Shown piece after piece: positions 8,954 through 18,516 of a stretch of DNA of 32,991 bases (position 1 is the first letter of the stretch; each line of letters opens with the position of its first letter). This DNA is from Clostridiales bacterium (GTDB lineage Bacteria; Bacillota; Clostridia; Christensenellales; Aristaeellaceae). A program made the position numbers and the translations under genes. The DNA is taken from the NCBI GenBank assembly GCA_015056415.1, contig SVGJ01000029.1, positions 1 through 32,991 of the forward strand. Reading direction: 5' to 3'. The notes below the pieces were generated by a model that did no database searches, had not been told where the DNA came from, and saw nothing but the letters and a program-made list of their open reading frames with translations.

Positions 8954-9023
8954 AGCCCTCACCTCACGAACATACATTCGCCATCAATCACCAATTTCCT
9001 GCAATATATCCAGCGTATTCCCC

Positions 9024-9052
9024 TTTCCCGCCAGGCGAAATCATGCTATAAT
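9024..9052 (+). promoter_or_regulatory. Extended -10 promoter for cimA
   Basis: A perfect TATAAT (9047-9052) is preceded by TG one base upstream (9044-9045), the extended -10 arrangement. The -35 region 17 nt upstream (TTTCCC, 9024-9029) is weak, as expected for this class. It lies 34 nt before the cimA ATG. Confidence 0.6.
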
Positions 9053-9085
9053 ACCTGTAACATTGCATTTTCGGAGGGATGGAAG

Positions 9086-10666
9086 ATGATCAGGCTCCTG
9101 GACACGACCCTGCGCGATGGCGCGCAGGCAGAGGGCGTCACCTTCTCTCTTGAGGATAAACGCCGCATCGCCCTGGCCCTGGATGAATTGGGCGTGCAGT
9201 ACATCGAGGGCGGCAATCCCGCCGCCAATCCCAAGGACGCAGCATTTTTCCAGCAGTTCCATGGCAAAAGGCTGCGCCATGCCAGGCTGGTCTCCTTTGG
9301 CTCCACCATCCGTCCCGGCGAGCTGCCCGAGAATGATACCGGTCTTGCCGCGCTGCTTGCCTGCGGCGCGGATACCGTGAGTCTTTTCGGCAAAAGCTCT
9401 GTGTTGCACGTGGAGCACGTGCTCCGCTGCAGCCGCGAGGAAAACCTGCGGCTCATCCGCGAGAGCATCGCCTATCTGACTGATCACGGCCTGCGCGTCT
9501 GGTTTGACGCGGAACACTTTTTCGACGGCTACAAGGCCGACAGCGCCTATGCGCTTTCCACCCTGCAGGCCGCGCTGGATGGCGGCGCCGAGTGTCTTAC
9601 CCTGTGCGATACCAACGGCGGCTCCATGCCCGATGAGGTAGGCAGCATCGTCCGCGCCGTGTGCGAGCGGTTCGACACGACCGTCGGCATCCATTGCCAT
9701 AACGATTGCGGATTGGCCACGGCCTGCTCCCTCGCCGCGGTTCAGGCCGGTGCGCAGGTGGTGCAGGGCACCATGGGCGGCGTCGGCGAGCGCTGCGGCA
9801 ACGCCGATCTGTGCACCATCATTCCCCTGCTGGAAAAGAAGCTGAACCTGCCCTGCCTGCCGGAAGGACACCTGACCATGCTCACCCACACCGCCCGCTT
9901 TGTGGCAGAGGTGATGAACCTTTCCATCAACGAGCGCGCGCCCTTCGTGGGGCATACGGCCTTCGCGCACAAGGGCGGCATGCATATCGACGGCGTGCTG
10001 AAGCACGCGCCTTCCTTTGAGCAGATTCCCCCGGAAAGCGTGGGCAATCAACGCCGCTTCCTCATCAGCGATCAGGCCGGCCGCGCCGGTGTATACGCCC
10101 GCCTGAGCCGCATCCTGCCCGATGTGAACCGCGACAGTCCTGAAATGGCCAGGGTCATCGCCCGCCTGAAGGAAAAGGAAGCCCGGGGCTATACCTACGA
10201 GAATGCCGATGGTTCCTTCGCCCTCATGGCGCTGGATACCCTGGGCCGCCGCCCGAAATTCTTCCAGGTGGCGGATTTCCACGTGCTCTGCCACAGCCCA
10301 CTGAATATGCAGGAGGTGGACAAGAGCGCCCAGGCCTATGTGAAGGTGGAGGTCGGCGGTAAGGAGGGCATCAACGCCGGCGAAGGCGACGGCCCCGTAA
10401 ACGCGCTGGACATCGCCCTGCGCAAGACCCTGGCTGATTTCTATCCGGCCATCAGCAATATGCGCCTGCAGGACTTCAAGGTGCGTGTGCTGGACATGGG
10501 CGGCACCGCCTCCACCGTGCGCGTGACCATCGAATCCACCGATGGCAAGCACGTCTGGTCCACGGTGGGCGTTTCCAGCAACATTATCCAGGCCTGCTTC
10601 AAGGCCCTGGTGGATTCCATTGACTTCATGCTCACCTACCATGTCGACAACCTTCCGAATTTGTAA
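9086..10666 (+). CDS. cimA: (R)-citramalate synthase
   Basis: Condenses pyruvate and acetyl-CoA to citramalate, the threonine-independent entry to isoleucine. The 526 residues show the HMGL/LeuA-type barrel opening [18 protein letters not shown], the metal-binding HCHNDCGLA, the [15 protein letters not shown] loop, and [14 protein letters not shown] LeuA-type regulatory domain occupies about 400-520. The [12 protein letters not shown] start fits the long, roughly 520-residue CimA clade rather than 2-isopropylmalate or homocitrate synthases. GGAGGG is 7 nt before the ATG. No leuCDB or ilv genes lie alongside, so it stands alone here. Confidence 0.92.
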   Translation: MIRLLDTTLRDGAQAEGVTFSLEDKRRIALALDELGVQYIEGGNPAANPKDAAFFQQFHGKRLRHARLVSFGSTIRPGELPENDTGLAALLACGADTVSLFGKSSVLHVEHVLRCSREENLRLIRESIAYLTDHGLRVWFDAEHFFDGYKADSAYALSTLQAALDGGAECLTLCDTNGGSMPDEVGSIVRAVCERFDTTVGIHCHNDCGLATACSLAAVQAGAQVVQGTMGGVGERCGNADLCTIIPLLEKKLNLPCLPEGHLTMLTHTARFVAEVMNLSINERAPFVGHTAFAHKGGMHIDGVLKHAPSFEQIPPESVGNQRRFLISDQAGRAGVYARLSRILPDVNRDSPEMARVIARLKEKEARGYTYENADGSFALMALDTLGRRPKFFQVADFHVLCHSPLNMQEVDKSAQAYVKVEVGGKEGINAGEGDGPVNALDIALRKTLADFYPAISNMRLQDFKVRVLDMGGTASTVRVTIESTDGKHVWSTVGVSSNIIQACFKALVDSIDFMLTYHVDNLPNL

Positions 10667-10737
10667 CAAATAGTTCTTCAAACTTATTGAAAACGTTACA
10701 TTTTTCTCGGAAGAAACTCGGGAGGGACATCGTTATT

Positions 10738-11337
10738 ATGGATGGACGAACCATTCTGGCGGCACTGCGCCGCATCCAGGCCCTGTGCATCCGCTCCGGT
10801 CTGGCTGAGGAGGCTGACGATGTGCAGGCGGCCGCGATCCCCCGCGATCCCATGGCTTACTTCGAGGAGCTTTACGAAAAGTATGCCACTGATGTGCTGC
10901 GGGTATGCTACTTCTACCTGGGCGACAGGCACAAGGCCGAGGATGTCTGCCAGGACGTATTCGTGCGCCTGATCACCAACGCCCCCGAACTGCAGGAGGG
11001 CCGCGAGAAAGCGTGGCTGCTCAAGGTCGCGCTGAACCGCTGCCGCGACCTGTGGCGCGGCGCATGGCTCAAGCGCGTGGTGCTTGGCTCCCCCGCCTTC
11101 GAGCTTGTTCCCGCCCCTGACGAGTTCGGCAAGCTTGCCGAGCATGAGGAGATCATGCAGGCCGTCAATCAGCTCCCCGCCACCTTCAAGGAGGTCATTC
11201 TTCTGCATTATTATCAGGGCTACGGCATCGCTGAGATCGCCGAGATGATGGATCTCCCCGAGGGCACCATTTCCTCCCGCCTGAGCCGCGGGCGCAAAAA
11301 ACTTGAATCCATTCTGAAAGGAGGCGATGCCCGGTGA
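10738..11337 (+). CDS. ECF-type RNA polymerase sigma factor
   Basis: 199 residues from ATG 10738. Sigma region 2 spans about 41-108 (FEELYEKYATDVLRVCYFYL, then the AEDVCQDVFVRL helix) and region 4 about 138-192 with a helix-turn-helix (GIAEIAEMMDLPEGTISSRLSR). About 38 residues precede region 2, longer than usual for ECF factors. A GGAGG lies 12 nt before the ATG; a TTG at 10687 would give a longer form without a ribosome site. The 3' end overlaps the next gene by GTGA, so the sigma factor and the membrane protein are translationally coupled, the usual sigma/anti-sigma layout. Confidence 0.92.
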   Translation: MDGRTILAALRRIQALCIRSGLAEEADDVQAAAIPRDPMAYFEELYEKYATDVLRVCYFYLGDRHKAEDVCQDVFVRLITNAPELQEGREKAWLLKVALNRCRDLWRGAWLKRVVLGSPAFELVPAPDEFGKLAEHEEIMQAVNQLPATFKEVILLHYYQGYGIAEIAEMMDLPEGTISSRLSRGRKKLESILKGGDAR

Positions 11338-12260
11338 AGCGTCTTGAACAACTGCCCGAGATCACCGAAAAGGCTCTGGGAGGCCTGACCGCCGGGCAAC
11401 ACCTGAAGCTCCGCATCGAAAAGGCCGCCATGAAACCCCAGCCCCAGCGCCGCCGCGTATCGGCATGGGTGCCCGCCCTCTCCTGCGCGCTGGTGCTTAC
11501 CATCGCCCTGGGCATTGGCATCCCCGCGCTGAACGCCCCGCCGCCGGAAAACCTCATCACCACCCAGGCGGCCGGCCAAAGCGGCGTGAATAACGAGATC
11601 GCCCTCCTTGACCTGAACCGCAACAACGTGAACATCCGTCAGCGCATCGCCGATGCGGGCGAAAACAGCCTGTGGGCCAGCGGCGACAGTGGCAACTTCC
11701 CGCTCATCGGCGTCAACGGCAAGTATTATCGTATGCTGACGGTACCCCAGTCCGTCAGCGGCAGCCTGCTGGGCAAAAGCCTGGGCTCCGTGGCGGAATT
11801 CACCACCGAGCCGGCCCTCTCCGGCACGGATGTAATTCTCTCAAACGCCGCGTCCTACGGCAGCACAGTCTATGCCATCAACGGCATGGGCGGCACGCTG
11901 GTGGCCGCCGAGGTGAACGGCACAACCCGCGTGTTCCAGCGTGTCAGCTTTAACGGCAGCGCCATCCGCGGCAGCGAAGACCTGTCGGACACCCTGCAGA
12001 TCGCCGGACACATCGTTTCCATGGAGCTGACCGGCACCGGTTCCGTGACCGACAGCGCTGCCTGCGAGGCGCTCTTCGCCACCCTGGCGGACTGCGCCAG
12101 CTATGAAAGCAGCGGTTCCCTCAGCGGCAAGCAAACGCTGCTGATCACCCTGGACAACGGTCTGGCCGTACAGCTCAACGTAAAGAACGACAAGCTTTCC
12201 GCCTGCGGCACCTGGAGCTGCCCCGAGTTCTTCGAGGAGTTCGAAGCCGCCGTGAATTAA
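11334..12260 (+). CDS. Membrane-anchored probable anti-sigma factor
   Basis: 308 residues from a GTG that overlaps the sigma factor stop (GTGA), with GGAGG 8 nt upstream inside the sigma gene. Residues 1-42 are cytoplasmic, basic and helical, the place where an anti-sigma domain would bind. One membrane helix follows at about 43-65, then an extracytoplasmic domain of about 240 residues that is rich in Ser, Gly and Thr and has no family I recognise. No zinc-binding HxxxCxxC motif of the ZAS type is present. The role is inferred from gene order and topology, not from a recognised anti-sigma fold. Confidence 0.7.
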   Translation: MKRLEQLPEITEKALGGLTAGQHLKLRIEKAAMKPQPQRRRVSAWVPALSCALVLTIALGIGIPALNAPPPENLITTQAAGQSGVNNEIALLDLNRNNVNIRQRIADAGENSLWASGDSGNFPLIGVNGKYYRMLTVPQSVSGSLLGKSLGSVAEFTTEPALSGTDVILSNAASYGSTVYAINGMGGTLVAAEVNGTTRVFQRVSFNGSAIRGSEDLSDTLQIAGHIVSMELTGTGSVTDSAACEALFATLADCASYESSGSLSGKQTLLITLDNGLAVQLNVKNDKLSACGTWSCPEFFEEFEAAVN

Positions 12261-12268
12261 CAAATCAT

Positions 12269-12300
12269 AAGGAGCGACCTTACAGGCCGCTCCTTTTCTT
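12269..12300 (+). terminator. Intrinsic terminator of the sigma/anti-sigma operon
   Basis: AAGGAGCG (12269-12276) pairs with CGCTCCTT (12288-12295). It is followed by a TTTCTT run and lies 8 nt after the stop codon. Confidence 0.8.
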
Positions 12301-12383
12301 ATACTCGTTTGATATATACCGGCACGGTGTTTTTTGCCAGCTATCAGCTACATTGCGTTTCCCCGCGTCCAAGCCAAGCAAAA

Positions 12384-12410
12384 AGCCCGCCGGAGCATTT
12401 CCGGCGGGCT
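12384..12410 (-). terminator. Intrinsic terminator of uxuAB
   Basis: AGCCCGCCGGA (12384-12394) pairs perfectly with TCCGGCGGGCT (12400-12410) around a 5-nt loop. On the minus strand it is followed by TTTTTGCTTGG. It lies 10 nt after the uxuB stop. Confidence 0.88.
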
Positions 12411-12419
12411 GATCTTCAC

Positions 12420-14033
12420 TTAGCCAAGATACTTCTTCAGGGTTGCACGCACAGCGCCGGGGCCGGCCAGTTCCTCGGCCAGCAGCGCCTCGACCTTATC
12501 GGCCAGGCCGGCTTCGTAGAGGTTGACGCCGAAGATCACGGGGTTGGACAGGATGCTCTGCAGCTTGCCCTTCACGCTCTCGGGCTCACCCACCTTCACA
12601 TCCGCCAGGTCGGCCTGCATCTGGGCCAGCATGGGATCGGAGGACACCGCCATCTCGTTGCCTTCATCGTCCACGGCCTTGATGTAGCGCAGCCAGCCGG
12701 CCAGCACCAGCGGAATAGCCTTCAGGCTGGAGGCATCCTTCCCGGGATCGGCCATGTAGCTCTTGATGGTCTCGCCAAAACGGATGGCGATCTTCTGGGA
12801 GGTATCGGTGGCGATACGCTGAGGAGTATCAGGAATGAAGGGATTGGGCAGGCGCTGCTCAACGACCTCGTCAATGAAAGCCTTGGGGCTGATGATGCCG
12901 GGGTCGGTCACCACAGGCAGACCTTCCACATAGCCGATGGTCTTGACCAGCTTCACCAGCTGCTCGTCCTGCATCTCAGCAGCGATGGACTCATAGCCCA
13001 GCAGGCAGCCGTACACAGCCAGTGCGGTGTGCAGGGGGTTCAGGCAGGTGGTGACCTTCATGCGCTCGGTCATGTTGACGATCTCGCGGGTGGTCATGTA
13101 CACGCCGGCCTTCTCCAAGGCGGGGCGACCATTGGGGAAGCGATCCTCCACCACCAGGTACTGAGGGATCTCAGCATTGACGAAAGGCGCGATGTAGGTG
13201 TTCTTGCTGGTGATAACGGGAGCCATGTCCTCCACGCCGGCCTCGTTGAGCTGCTTCTCGATCACCTCTGCGGGACGGGGGGTGATCTTGTCGATCATGC
13301 TCCAGGGGAAGGATACCCGGGTCTCATCCTCCACATAGGCAACGAAATCAGCGGTAACAAAGCCCTTTTCGGCCCAGCCCCTGGCAATGGTCAGCACAGA
13401 GGAGCGGAGCTTCTCGCCGTTGTGGGAGCAGTTGTCCATGCTCACCATGGCGATGGGCGCGGCGCCGGCCTGGAAGCGGGCCCACAGCATGGCTGCGACG
13501 CAGCTCATGGCGTGGCGTGCCTTATCGGGGCCTTCCTCGATGTCAGCCAGCACCACGGGCATCATCTCGCCCTTGATGTTGGTGAGGGCATACCCCTTCT
13601 CGGTGATGGTGAAGGAAGCCATCTGCAGTTCGGCGCTCTCAAAGCACTTCTTCAGCTGGTTCCACTTTTCCGCATTGGCGGAGTTGGCGGGAACGCCCTT
13701 GGCAATGGAAGCGATGACTTCCTTGTCGGTGCTGCCATCGGGCTTCAGGGCCACCATGAGCGTCATGGAATCATGGGGCTCGTAGATCTTCTCGATGATA
13801 TCATAATCGAAGGTCTCCGCCGCGATGATACCGCTGCGGGCCATGCCGTTGTTCAGCAGGCGCTGCTGCAGGCCGGCGATGAAACCGCGGAAAATATTGC
13901 CGGCGCCGAAGTGTACCCAGACAGGATGCTCCTGGGTGTACTCAGCCATCTGCTTCCAATCGTACTTGGGCAGGACGATGCCGGCAGTCTCGAATGCTGC
14001 CTTATCCTGCAGACCAGCGTAAGAAAGCTTCAT
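12420..14033 (-). CDS. uxuB: Fructuronate reductase (mannitol dehydrogenase family)
   Basis: Interconverts D-fructuronate and D-mannonate with NAD(H), the step before UxuA in glucuronate catabolism. The 537 residues show the family's N-terminal dinucleotide-binding motif HFGAGNIFRGF at 41-51 and, in the C-terminal domain near residue 325, the KVTTCLNPLHTAL motif that carries the catalytic Lys, Asn and His of polyol dehydrogenases. AGGGGGA lies about 9 nt before the ATG, inside the end of uxuA. Only 2 nt separate the genes. Tagaturonate reductase (UxaB) and mannitol dehydrogenase are relatives; the uxuA neighbour decides for UxuB. Confidence 0.93.
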   Translation of the reverse strand: MKLSYAGLQDKAAFETAGIVLPKYDWKQMAEYTQEHPVWVHFGAGNIFRGFIAGLQQRLLNNGMARSGIIAAETFDYDIIEKIYEPHDSMTLMVALKPDGSTDKEVIASIAKGVPANSANAEKWNQLKKCFESAELQMASFTITEKGYALTNIKGEMMPVVLADIEEGPDKARHAMSCVAAMLWARFQAGAAPIAMVSMDNCSHNGEKLRSSVLTIARGWAEKGFVTADFVAYVEDETRVSFPWSMIDKITPRPAEVIEKQLNEAGVEDMAPVITSKNTYIAPFVNAEIPQYLVVEDRFPNGRPALEKAGVYMTTREIVNMTERMKVTTCLNPLHTALAVYGCLLGYESIAAEMQDEQLVKLVKTIGYVEGLPVVTDPGIISPKAFIDEVVEQRLPNPFIPDTPQRIATDTSQKIAIRFGETIKSYMADPGKDASSLKAIPLVLAGWLRYIKAVDDEGNEMAVSSDPMLAQMQADLADVKVGEPESVKGKLQSILSNPVIFGVNLYEAGLADKVEALLAEELAGPGAVRATLKKYLG

Positions 14034-14035
14034 GA

Positions 14036-15115
14036 TTATTTATCCCCCTTGATCTTGCAAAGAGCTTCCCAGATACCATTCAGGTAGGTAGCGCCCAGAG
14101 CGCGGTCGAACAGGCCGTAACCGGGACGACCTTCCTCATCCCAGATCATGCGGCCATGGTCGGGGCGGATGTAAGTATCGGGGCAGGTGTCATAGATAGC
14201 CTCCATAATGGCGAACATATCAAGGTCGCCGGTGGAGGAAAGATGGGCAGCCTCGCGGAAGTGGCGGTGACCCAGGTACTTCACGTTGCGCACGTGCATG
14301 GCGCCGATGCGGTTCATCCCGCCGAAGTGACGGATGATGGCAGGAATGTCGTTAGCGGGATTGGAGCCCAGGGAGCCGGTGCACAGGCACAGGGTGTTGG
14401 CGGGGCTGTCGTGCAGCTTCACGATCTTATCGTAATCCTCCTGGCTGTGGGCGATGCGGGGCAGGCCGAAGATAGGCCAGGCGGGATCATCGGGATGGCA
14501 GGCCATCTTCACGCCCACTTCCTCGCAAACGGGGATCACGCGATCCAGGAAGTACTTGTAGTTCTCGCGCAGCATATCGGGGGTGATGCCCTCGTACTGC
14601 TTCAGGGTCGTCTCCAGCAGAGCGAGACGCTCGGGCTCCCAGCCGGGCAGGGTGAAGCCCTTGGAGTCCTCGGCCGTGCGGCGGACGATCTCCATGGGGC
14701 CCATTTCGCCCAGATCCTCCTCGTTGAAGTACAGGCTGTTGGAGCCGTCCTCGTCGATGACACGGGCCAGGTCGGTGCGCAGCCAATCAAACACGGGCAT
14801 GAAGTTGTACACGATGACCTTCACGCCATACTTGGCCAGGGTACGGATGGTGGAGCAGTAATTCTTGATGTATTCATCACGGGTGGGCAGGCCCATCTTG
14901 ATGTCCTCGTGAACGTTCACGCTCTCGATGACTTCCAGCTCAAGGCCGCAGGAGTGGACATAGTCCACCAGCTCCTTGACTTCCTCCTCGGGCCAATCAA
15001 CGCCGGCAGGCTTGTCCAGCAGGCCCATCAGACCGGACATACCGGGAATCTGCTTCACATACTTCAGCGGGATCGGATCGGATTCTTTGCCATACCAACG
15101 GAACGTCATTTTCAT
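14036..15115 (-). CDS. uxuA: Mannonate dehydratase
   Basis: Dehydrates D-mannonate to 2-keto-3-deoxygluconate in the cytoplasm. The 359-residue TIM-barrel protein starts MKMTFRWYG, as family members do. The metal and substrate motifs are visible in order: [55 protein letters not shown] and RPDHGRMIW. The ATG at 15115 is chosen because GGAGGG lies 9 nt upstream; a reading from 15148 has no such site. First gene of uxuAB, driven by the promoter at 15186-15214. The kdgK and kdgA genes needed next in the pathway are not in this window. Confidence 0.96.
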   Translation of the reverse strand: MKMTFRWYGKESDPIPLKYVKQIPGMSGLMGLLDKPAGVDWPEEEVKELVDYVHSCGLELEVIESVNVHEDIKMGLPTRDEYIKNYCSTIRTLAKYGVKVIVYNFMPVFDWLRTDLARVIDEDGSNSLYFNEEDLGEMGPMEIVRRTAEDSKGFTLPGWEPERLALLETTLKQYEGITPDMLRENYKYFLDRVIPVCEEVGVKMACHPDDPAWPIFGLPRIAHSQEDYDKIVKLHDSPANTLCLCTGSLGSNPANDIPAIIRHFGGMNRIGAMHVRNVKYLGHRHFREAAHLSSTGDLDMFAIMEAIYDTCPDTYIRPDHGRMIWDEEGRPGYGLFDRALGATYLNGIWEALCKIKGDK

Positions 15116-15185
15116 TTGGACGCACCCTCCAAAGCTTTTTTCAATCATCGAAAGCCCGGCCGAAGCACAGGCTTTCCTCCCGTGT

Positions 15186-15214
15186 ATTATACAAAACCGC
15201 TTCCGTCAAGTCAA
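15186..15214 (-). promoter_or_regulatory. Sigma-A promoter of uxuAB with operator-like dyad
   Basis: On the minus strand TTGACT (15214-15209), a 17-nt spacer and a perfect TATAAT (15191-15186). The -10 box is the centre of an 11-nt palindrome, TGTATAATACA, close to operators of GntR-family uronate regulators. About 70 nt upstream of the uxuA ATG. Confidence 0.85.
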
Positions 15215-15302
15215 CGCCGCAGTTATCAGCGTTCTCAATTTGCCGAGAAATCAAACGGTTCTTTCTGAAAATGCTACGAAAGTTCCTTTTTTCACAATGC
15301 TG

Positions 15303-15331
15303 TTTTCTTTTTTATGGAGTTGTGGTAAAAT
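15303..15331 (+). promoter_or_regulatory. Possible extended -10 promoter for trkAH
   Basis: TAAAAT (15326-15331) is preceded by TGG, an extended -10 pattern. The -35 region (TTTTCT, 15303-15308) is poor. It lies 47 nt before the trkA ATG. Confidence 0.35.
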
Positions 15332-15378
15332 GATTTCGTTTCTTTGAAATGACGATCCACGACATGGAGGTATCTTCT

Positions 15379-16743
15379 ATGCGCATACTTATTGTAGGCG
15401 ACGGCAAAGTCGGCCACACGTTGGCCAAAAGCCTGACCGACGAAGGACACGACGTCGTCATCATCGACCGGGATGAGGATGTCCTCCAGCACTGCGAAGA
15501 CACGCTGGACGTTTTATGCATCCGCGGCAACGGCGCCAACGCGAAGACCCTTATCGAGGCCGACGTGGCCGCGGCCGACATCGTTATCTCCGCCACCGCC
15601 AGCGACGAGACCAATATGCTCTGCTGCCTGGTGGCCAAGCGGCTGGGCGCCAGATACACCATCGCCCGCATCCGCGATCCCGAATATAACGAAAGCCTCA
15701 CGCTCCTGCAGCGTGAACTGGGCATCGACCTGACCATCAACCCCGAGCGGGCCACCGCCATGGAGATCAGCCGCCTGCTGCGCTTCCCCTTCGCCAGTAA
15801 CATCGAGCCCTTTGCCAAGGGCCATGTGGAAATGGTGGAGTTCCGCGCCCAGGAAAAGGACAGCATCATCGATTGGCCCCTGAAGCAGCTCGCCGCTCAC
15901 CTGCCGGGCATCCCCCGCGTACTGTACGCCGCCGTGGAGCGCGATGGCGAGGTTTTCATCCCCAACGGTGATTTTATCATCCGCGCAGGCGACCGTGTCC
16001 ACGTGACCGGCGATATGGTCACCATCACGAATTATTTCCGTTTCCTGGGCCGTGATTCCCTCCGGGTGAAGAAGGTCATGCTGCTGGGCGGCAGCCGCAT
16101 CAGCTATTATCTGGCCAAGATGATCGTGCCCATGGGCATTCACGTCTCCATGATCGAGATCGATCCCCAGAAGGCCGCCGAACTGAGCGAAGCGCTCCCC
16201 CACGTGGACGTGATCCTTGGCGACGGCACCGATCAGGAGCTGCTGGAGCAGGAGGCACTTACCGACATGGACGCCTTCGTCTGCCTGTGCAACCGCGACG
16301 AGGAGAACCTGATCACCGGCCTGTACGCCGCCCGCCAGGGCGTACCGAAGGTCATCGTGAAGAACAATCGCGTCTTCTATGAAGAGATCCTCTCCGACCT
16401 GGGACTGGACAGCATGGTCAGCCCCAAGGAGATCACCTGCGATACCATCCTGCGCTACGTGCGCGCCCGCGTCAACGGCGGTGGCACGGCCGTGGAACGC
16501 CTCTACCGCCTGGTGGATGGCAAGGCTGAGGCCCTGGAGTTCATCGCCCGTGAAGGCGATCCTTACATCGGCATCCCCCTGAAGGATCTGCAGATGCGGC
16601 GCAATGTACTGGTAGCCGTGATCGTCCGCGGCAACAAGGTCATCGTTCCCTTCGGCAACAACCACATTGAAGCTGGCGACCATGTGGTCATTATGGCCAG
16701 CGAAAGCGGCATCAGCGATCTGAACGAGGTCATTCATCGATGA
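15379..16743 (+). CDS. trkA: Trk potassium uptake regulator TrkA
   Basis: 454-residue peripheral membrane regulator that binds NAD(H) and gates the TrkH channel. It has two tandem RCK halves, each an N-terminal Rossmann domain plus a TrkA-C domain. The first starts MRILIVGDGKVGHTLAKSL with the acidic IIDRDE after strand 2. The second starts near residue 233 with VMLLGGSRISYYLAK and the acidic MIEIDPQ. The ATG at 15379 has GGAGG 8 nt upstream. Its TGA overlaps the trkH ATG (ATGA), so the subunits are translationally coupled. Confidence 0.96.
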   Translation: MRILIVGDGKVGHTLAKSLTDEGHDVVIIDRDEDVLQHCEDTLDVLCIRGNGANAKTLIEADVAAADIVISATASDETNMLCCLVAKRLGARYTIARIRDPEYNESLTLLQRELGIDLTINPERATAMEISRLLRFPFASNIEPFAKGHVEMVEFRAQEKDSIIDWPLKQLAAHLPGIPRVLYAAVERDGEVFIPNGDFIIRAGDRVHVTGDMVTITNYFRFLGRDSLRVKKVMLLGGSRISYYLAKMIVPMGIHVSMIEIDPQKAAELSEALPHVDVILGDGTDQELLEQEALTDMDAFVCLCNRDEENLITGLYAARQGVPKVIVKNNRVFYEEILSDLGLDSMVSPKEITCDTILRYVRARVNGGGTAVERLYRLVDGKAEALEFIAREGDPYIGIPLKDLQMRRNVLVAVIVRGNKVIVPFGNNHIEAGDHVVIMASESGISDLNEVIHR

Positions 16744-18188
16744 ACATACAGCTTATTTTCCGCCTGATCGGCTCGATCCTGATGATCGAGGGCGCCGCTA
16801 TGACCCCCTCGCTGCTGGTGTCCCTGTACTTTGGCGATGGCGACGCCATGGCCTTTGTGTACACCATGCTGCTGCTGTTCGCCATCGGCCTGCCGCTGTG
16901 GCTGCTCGCCAAGCCCCGCGACACCAATCTCCGCGCCCGCGAGGGCTTTCTGGTGGTTCCGCTCGCCTGGATCCTTCTTTCTTTTTTCGGCGCGCTGCCC
17001 TTCATGTTCAGCGGCATGATCCCCAACTTTTTTGACGCGCTGTTTGAGGCCGTTTCCGGCTTCACCACCACCGGAGCCTCCATCATGACCAACGTCATGA
17101 ACCAGCCCCGGGGCATGATGTTCTGGCGCAGCTTTACCCACTGGGTGGGCGGCATGGGCGTGCTGGTGCTGACGCTGGCTATCCTCCCCAAGATGAGCGG
17201 CCGCACCTCCCACCTTGTCCGCGCGGAAAGCCCCGGCCCCACCCTGAGCAAGATCCTCCCCCGCATGGGCGATACCGCCAAGGTGCTCTACCTGATCTAC
17301 GGCGTTCTTACCGCCATCATGCTGGGTGTGCTGATGCTCTGCGGCATGAATTTCTACGATGCCTCCATTCACGCCATGGGCACCGCAGGCACCGGCGGCT
17401 TCAGTAATTATGCCGCCAGCATTGGCGCCTTCAATTCGCCGGTCATCGAATGGGTCGTTACAGCGTTCATGGTTCTCTTTGGCGTTAATTTCGCCTTGTT
17501 CTACAAGCTGCTCCGGGGCGACTGGCGCGATGTGAAAAACAATGAGGAGCTGCGCTGGTTCCTGTGCATTTTCATCGGCGCCACACTGCTGATCGCCCTC
17601 ATCATCCTCCCGGATTATGAAGGCAATTTCTTCACCTCGCTGCGCTACTCGGCCTTCCAGATCGCCACGATCGTTTCCACCACCGGCTACTCCACCGCCG
17701 ATTTCAACCTCTGGCCCATTGCCGCCAGGATGCTGATCTTCCTTCTGCTCTTCTTCGGCTCTTGTGCCGGTTCCACCGCCGGCGGCATGAAGATCTGCCG
17801 CATCGGCATGCTGTGCAAACAAGGCCTGCGCGAGGTGCGCCGTGTCTTCCAGCCCCGCAAGGTGCAGACGGTGCGCTTCGAAGGCAAGGCCGTGGATGAA
17901 GCCATTCTGCATCAGGTAGCCGTGTTTGCCTGCGTTTATGTGATCCTGATCATTCTTGGCGCGGTGTTGCTCTCCTTCAATGGTCTATACGATTTCGAGA
18001 CCAATTTCACCGCCGCTGTCACCTGCGTGAGCAACGTCGGTCCCGGCCTTGGCGCGGTGGGTCCTGCCGGCAGCTTTGCTGGCTATAGCGCCTTCTCCAA
18101 GATCATCTGTTGTGTGCTGATGCTGGCCGGTCGTCTGGAGATCTTCCCGATCCTGGCGCTGTTCCACCCAGCCATCTGGAGAAAGTGA
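16740..18188 (+). CDS. trkH: Trk potassium uptake channel TrkH
   Basis: 482-residue integral membrane protein made of four M1-P-M2 repeats. The four selectivity-filter segments are visible: FTTTGAS, GTAGTGGFSNYA, VSTTGYSTADF and CVSNVGPGLGAVG. A Gly-rich GSCAGSTAGGMK segment lies between filters 3 and 4, at the position of the gating loop. Start codon overlaps the trkA stop. The operon ends at a strong terminator 52 nt downstream. Confidence 0.96.
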   Translation: MNIQLIFRLIGSILMIEGAAMTPSLLVSLYFGDGDAMAFVYTMLLLFAIGLPLWLLAKPRDTNLRAREGFLVVPLAWILLSFFGALPFMFSGMIPNFFDALFEAVSGFTTTGASIMTNVMNQPRGMMFWRSFTHWVGGMGVLVLTLAILPKMSGRTSHLVRAESPGPTLSKILPRMGDTAKVLYLIYGVLTAIMLGVLMLCGMNFYDASIHAMGTAGTGGFSNYAASIGAFNSPVIEWVVTAFMVLFGVNFALFYKLLRGDWRDVKNNEELRWFLCIFIGATLLIALIILPDYEGNFFTSLRYSAFQIATIVSTTGYSTADFNLWPIAARMLIFLLLFFGSCAGSTAGGMKICRIGMLCKQGLREVRRVFQPRKVQTVRFEGKAVDEAILHQVAVFACVYVILIILGAVLLSFNGLYDFETNFTAAVTCVSNVGPGLGAVGPAGSFAGYSAFSKIICCVLMLAGRLEIFPILALFHPAIWRK

Positions 18189-18240
18189 CAGTCGTCGGAA
18201 TAGTACTCTTAAAGATCCTTTTTCTTCTGGGTAAAACGGA

Positions 18241-18275
18241 CGAGCATCCGGCTTTTTTGCCGGATGCTCGTTTTC
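18241..18275 (+). terminator. Intrinsic terminator of trkAH
   Basis: A perfect 12-bp stem, CGAGCATCCGGC (18241-18252) with GCCGGATGCTCG (18259-18270), around a T6 loop, followed by TTTTCGT. The minus strand has a weaker T run, so it may also stop transcripts of the gene ending at 18334. Confidence 0.92.
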
Positions 18276-18333
18276 GTATGTGATGACAGGCCTGTCGGTC
18301 AGGCGAATTATGGAAGTGTGTACAAAAAGGAAT

Positions 18334-18516
18334 TTACTTATTCTCGACAGGAGAAATAACAGGTTTTCCCTCTTTATCCAATAATGGAGTCAATCCTCCT
18401 GCATATCCATGCTGAACAAACAGGTAATTCACGCCGGTCTCTTTATCCACCCAGATCTCTGTCCCTTTCAATTTGCCCTGAGAATATACTTTTTGAAATC
18501 GTTCGTTCTCTTTCAT
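18334..18516 (-). CDS. DUF6440-type small protein (60 aa)
   Basis: 60 residues starting MKENERFQKVY and containing EIWVDKETGVNYLF and GYAGGLTPLLDKEGKP. This block resembles the DUF6440 family of short Firmicutes proteins, whose function is unknown. The ATG at 18516 has AAAGGAG 8 nt upstream; the longer in-frame reading from 18561 has none. No signal peptide or membrane helix. The 157 nt between it and the SPFH gene hold no convincing gene or terminator, so read-through from the SPFH gene is possible. Confidence 0.78.
   Translation of the reverse strand: MKENERFQKVYSQGKLKGTEIWVDKETGVNYLFVQHGYAGGLTPLLDKEGKPVISPVENK

Noticed and set aside
8954..8977. ATG at 8977 as the start of the DUF5131 gene
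   Set aside because: The GTG at 8953 has a much better ribosome site and matches the usual family N-terminus.
12300..12380. Small hairpin ACCG/CGGT followed by T6 between the two terminators
   Set aside because: The stem is only 4 bp and no gene ends there that needs it.
18285..18296. Perfect palindrome GACAGGCCTGTC
   Set aside because: It lies just past the trkAH terminator, away from any promoter, and has no T run; probably chance.
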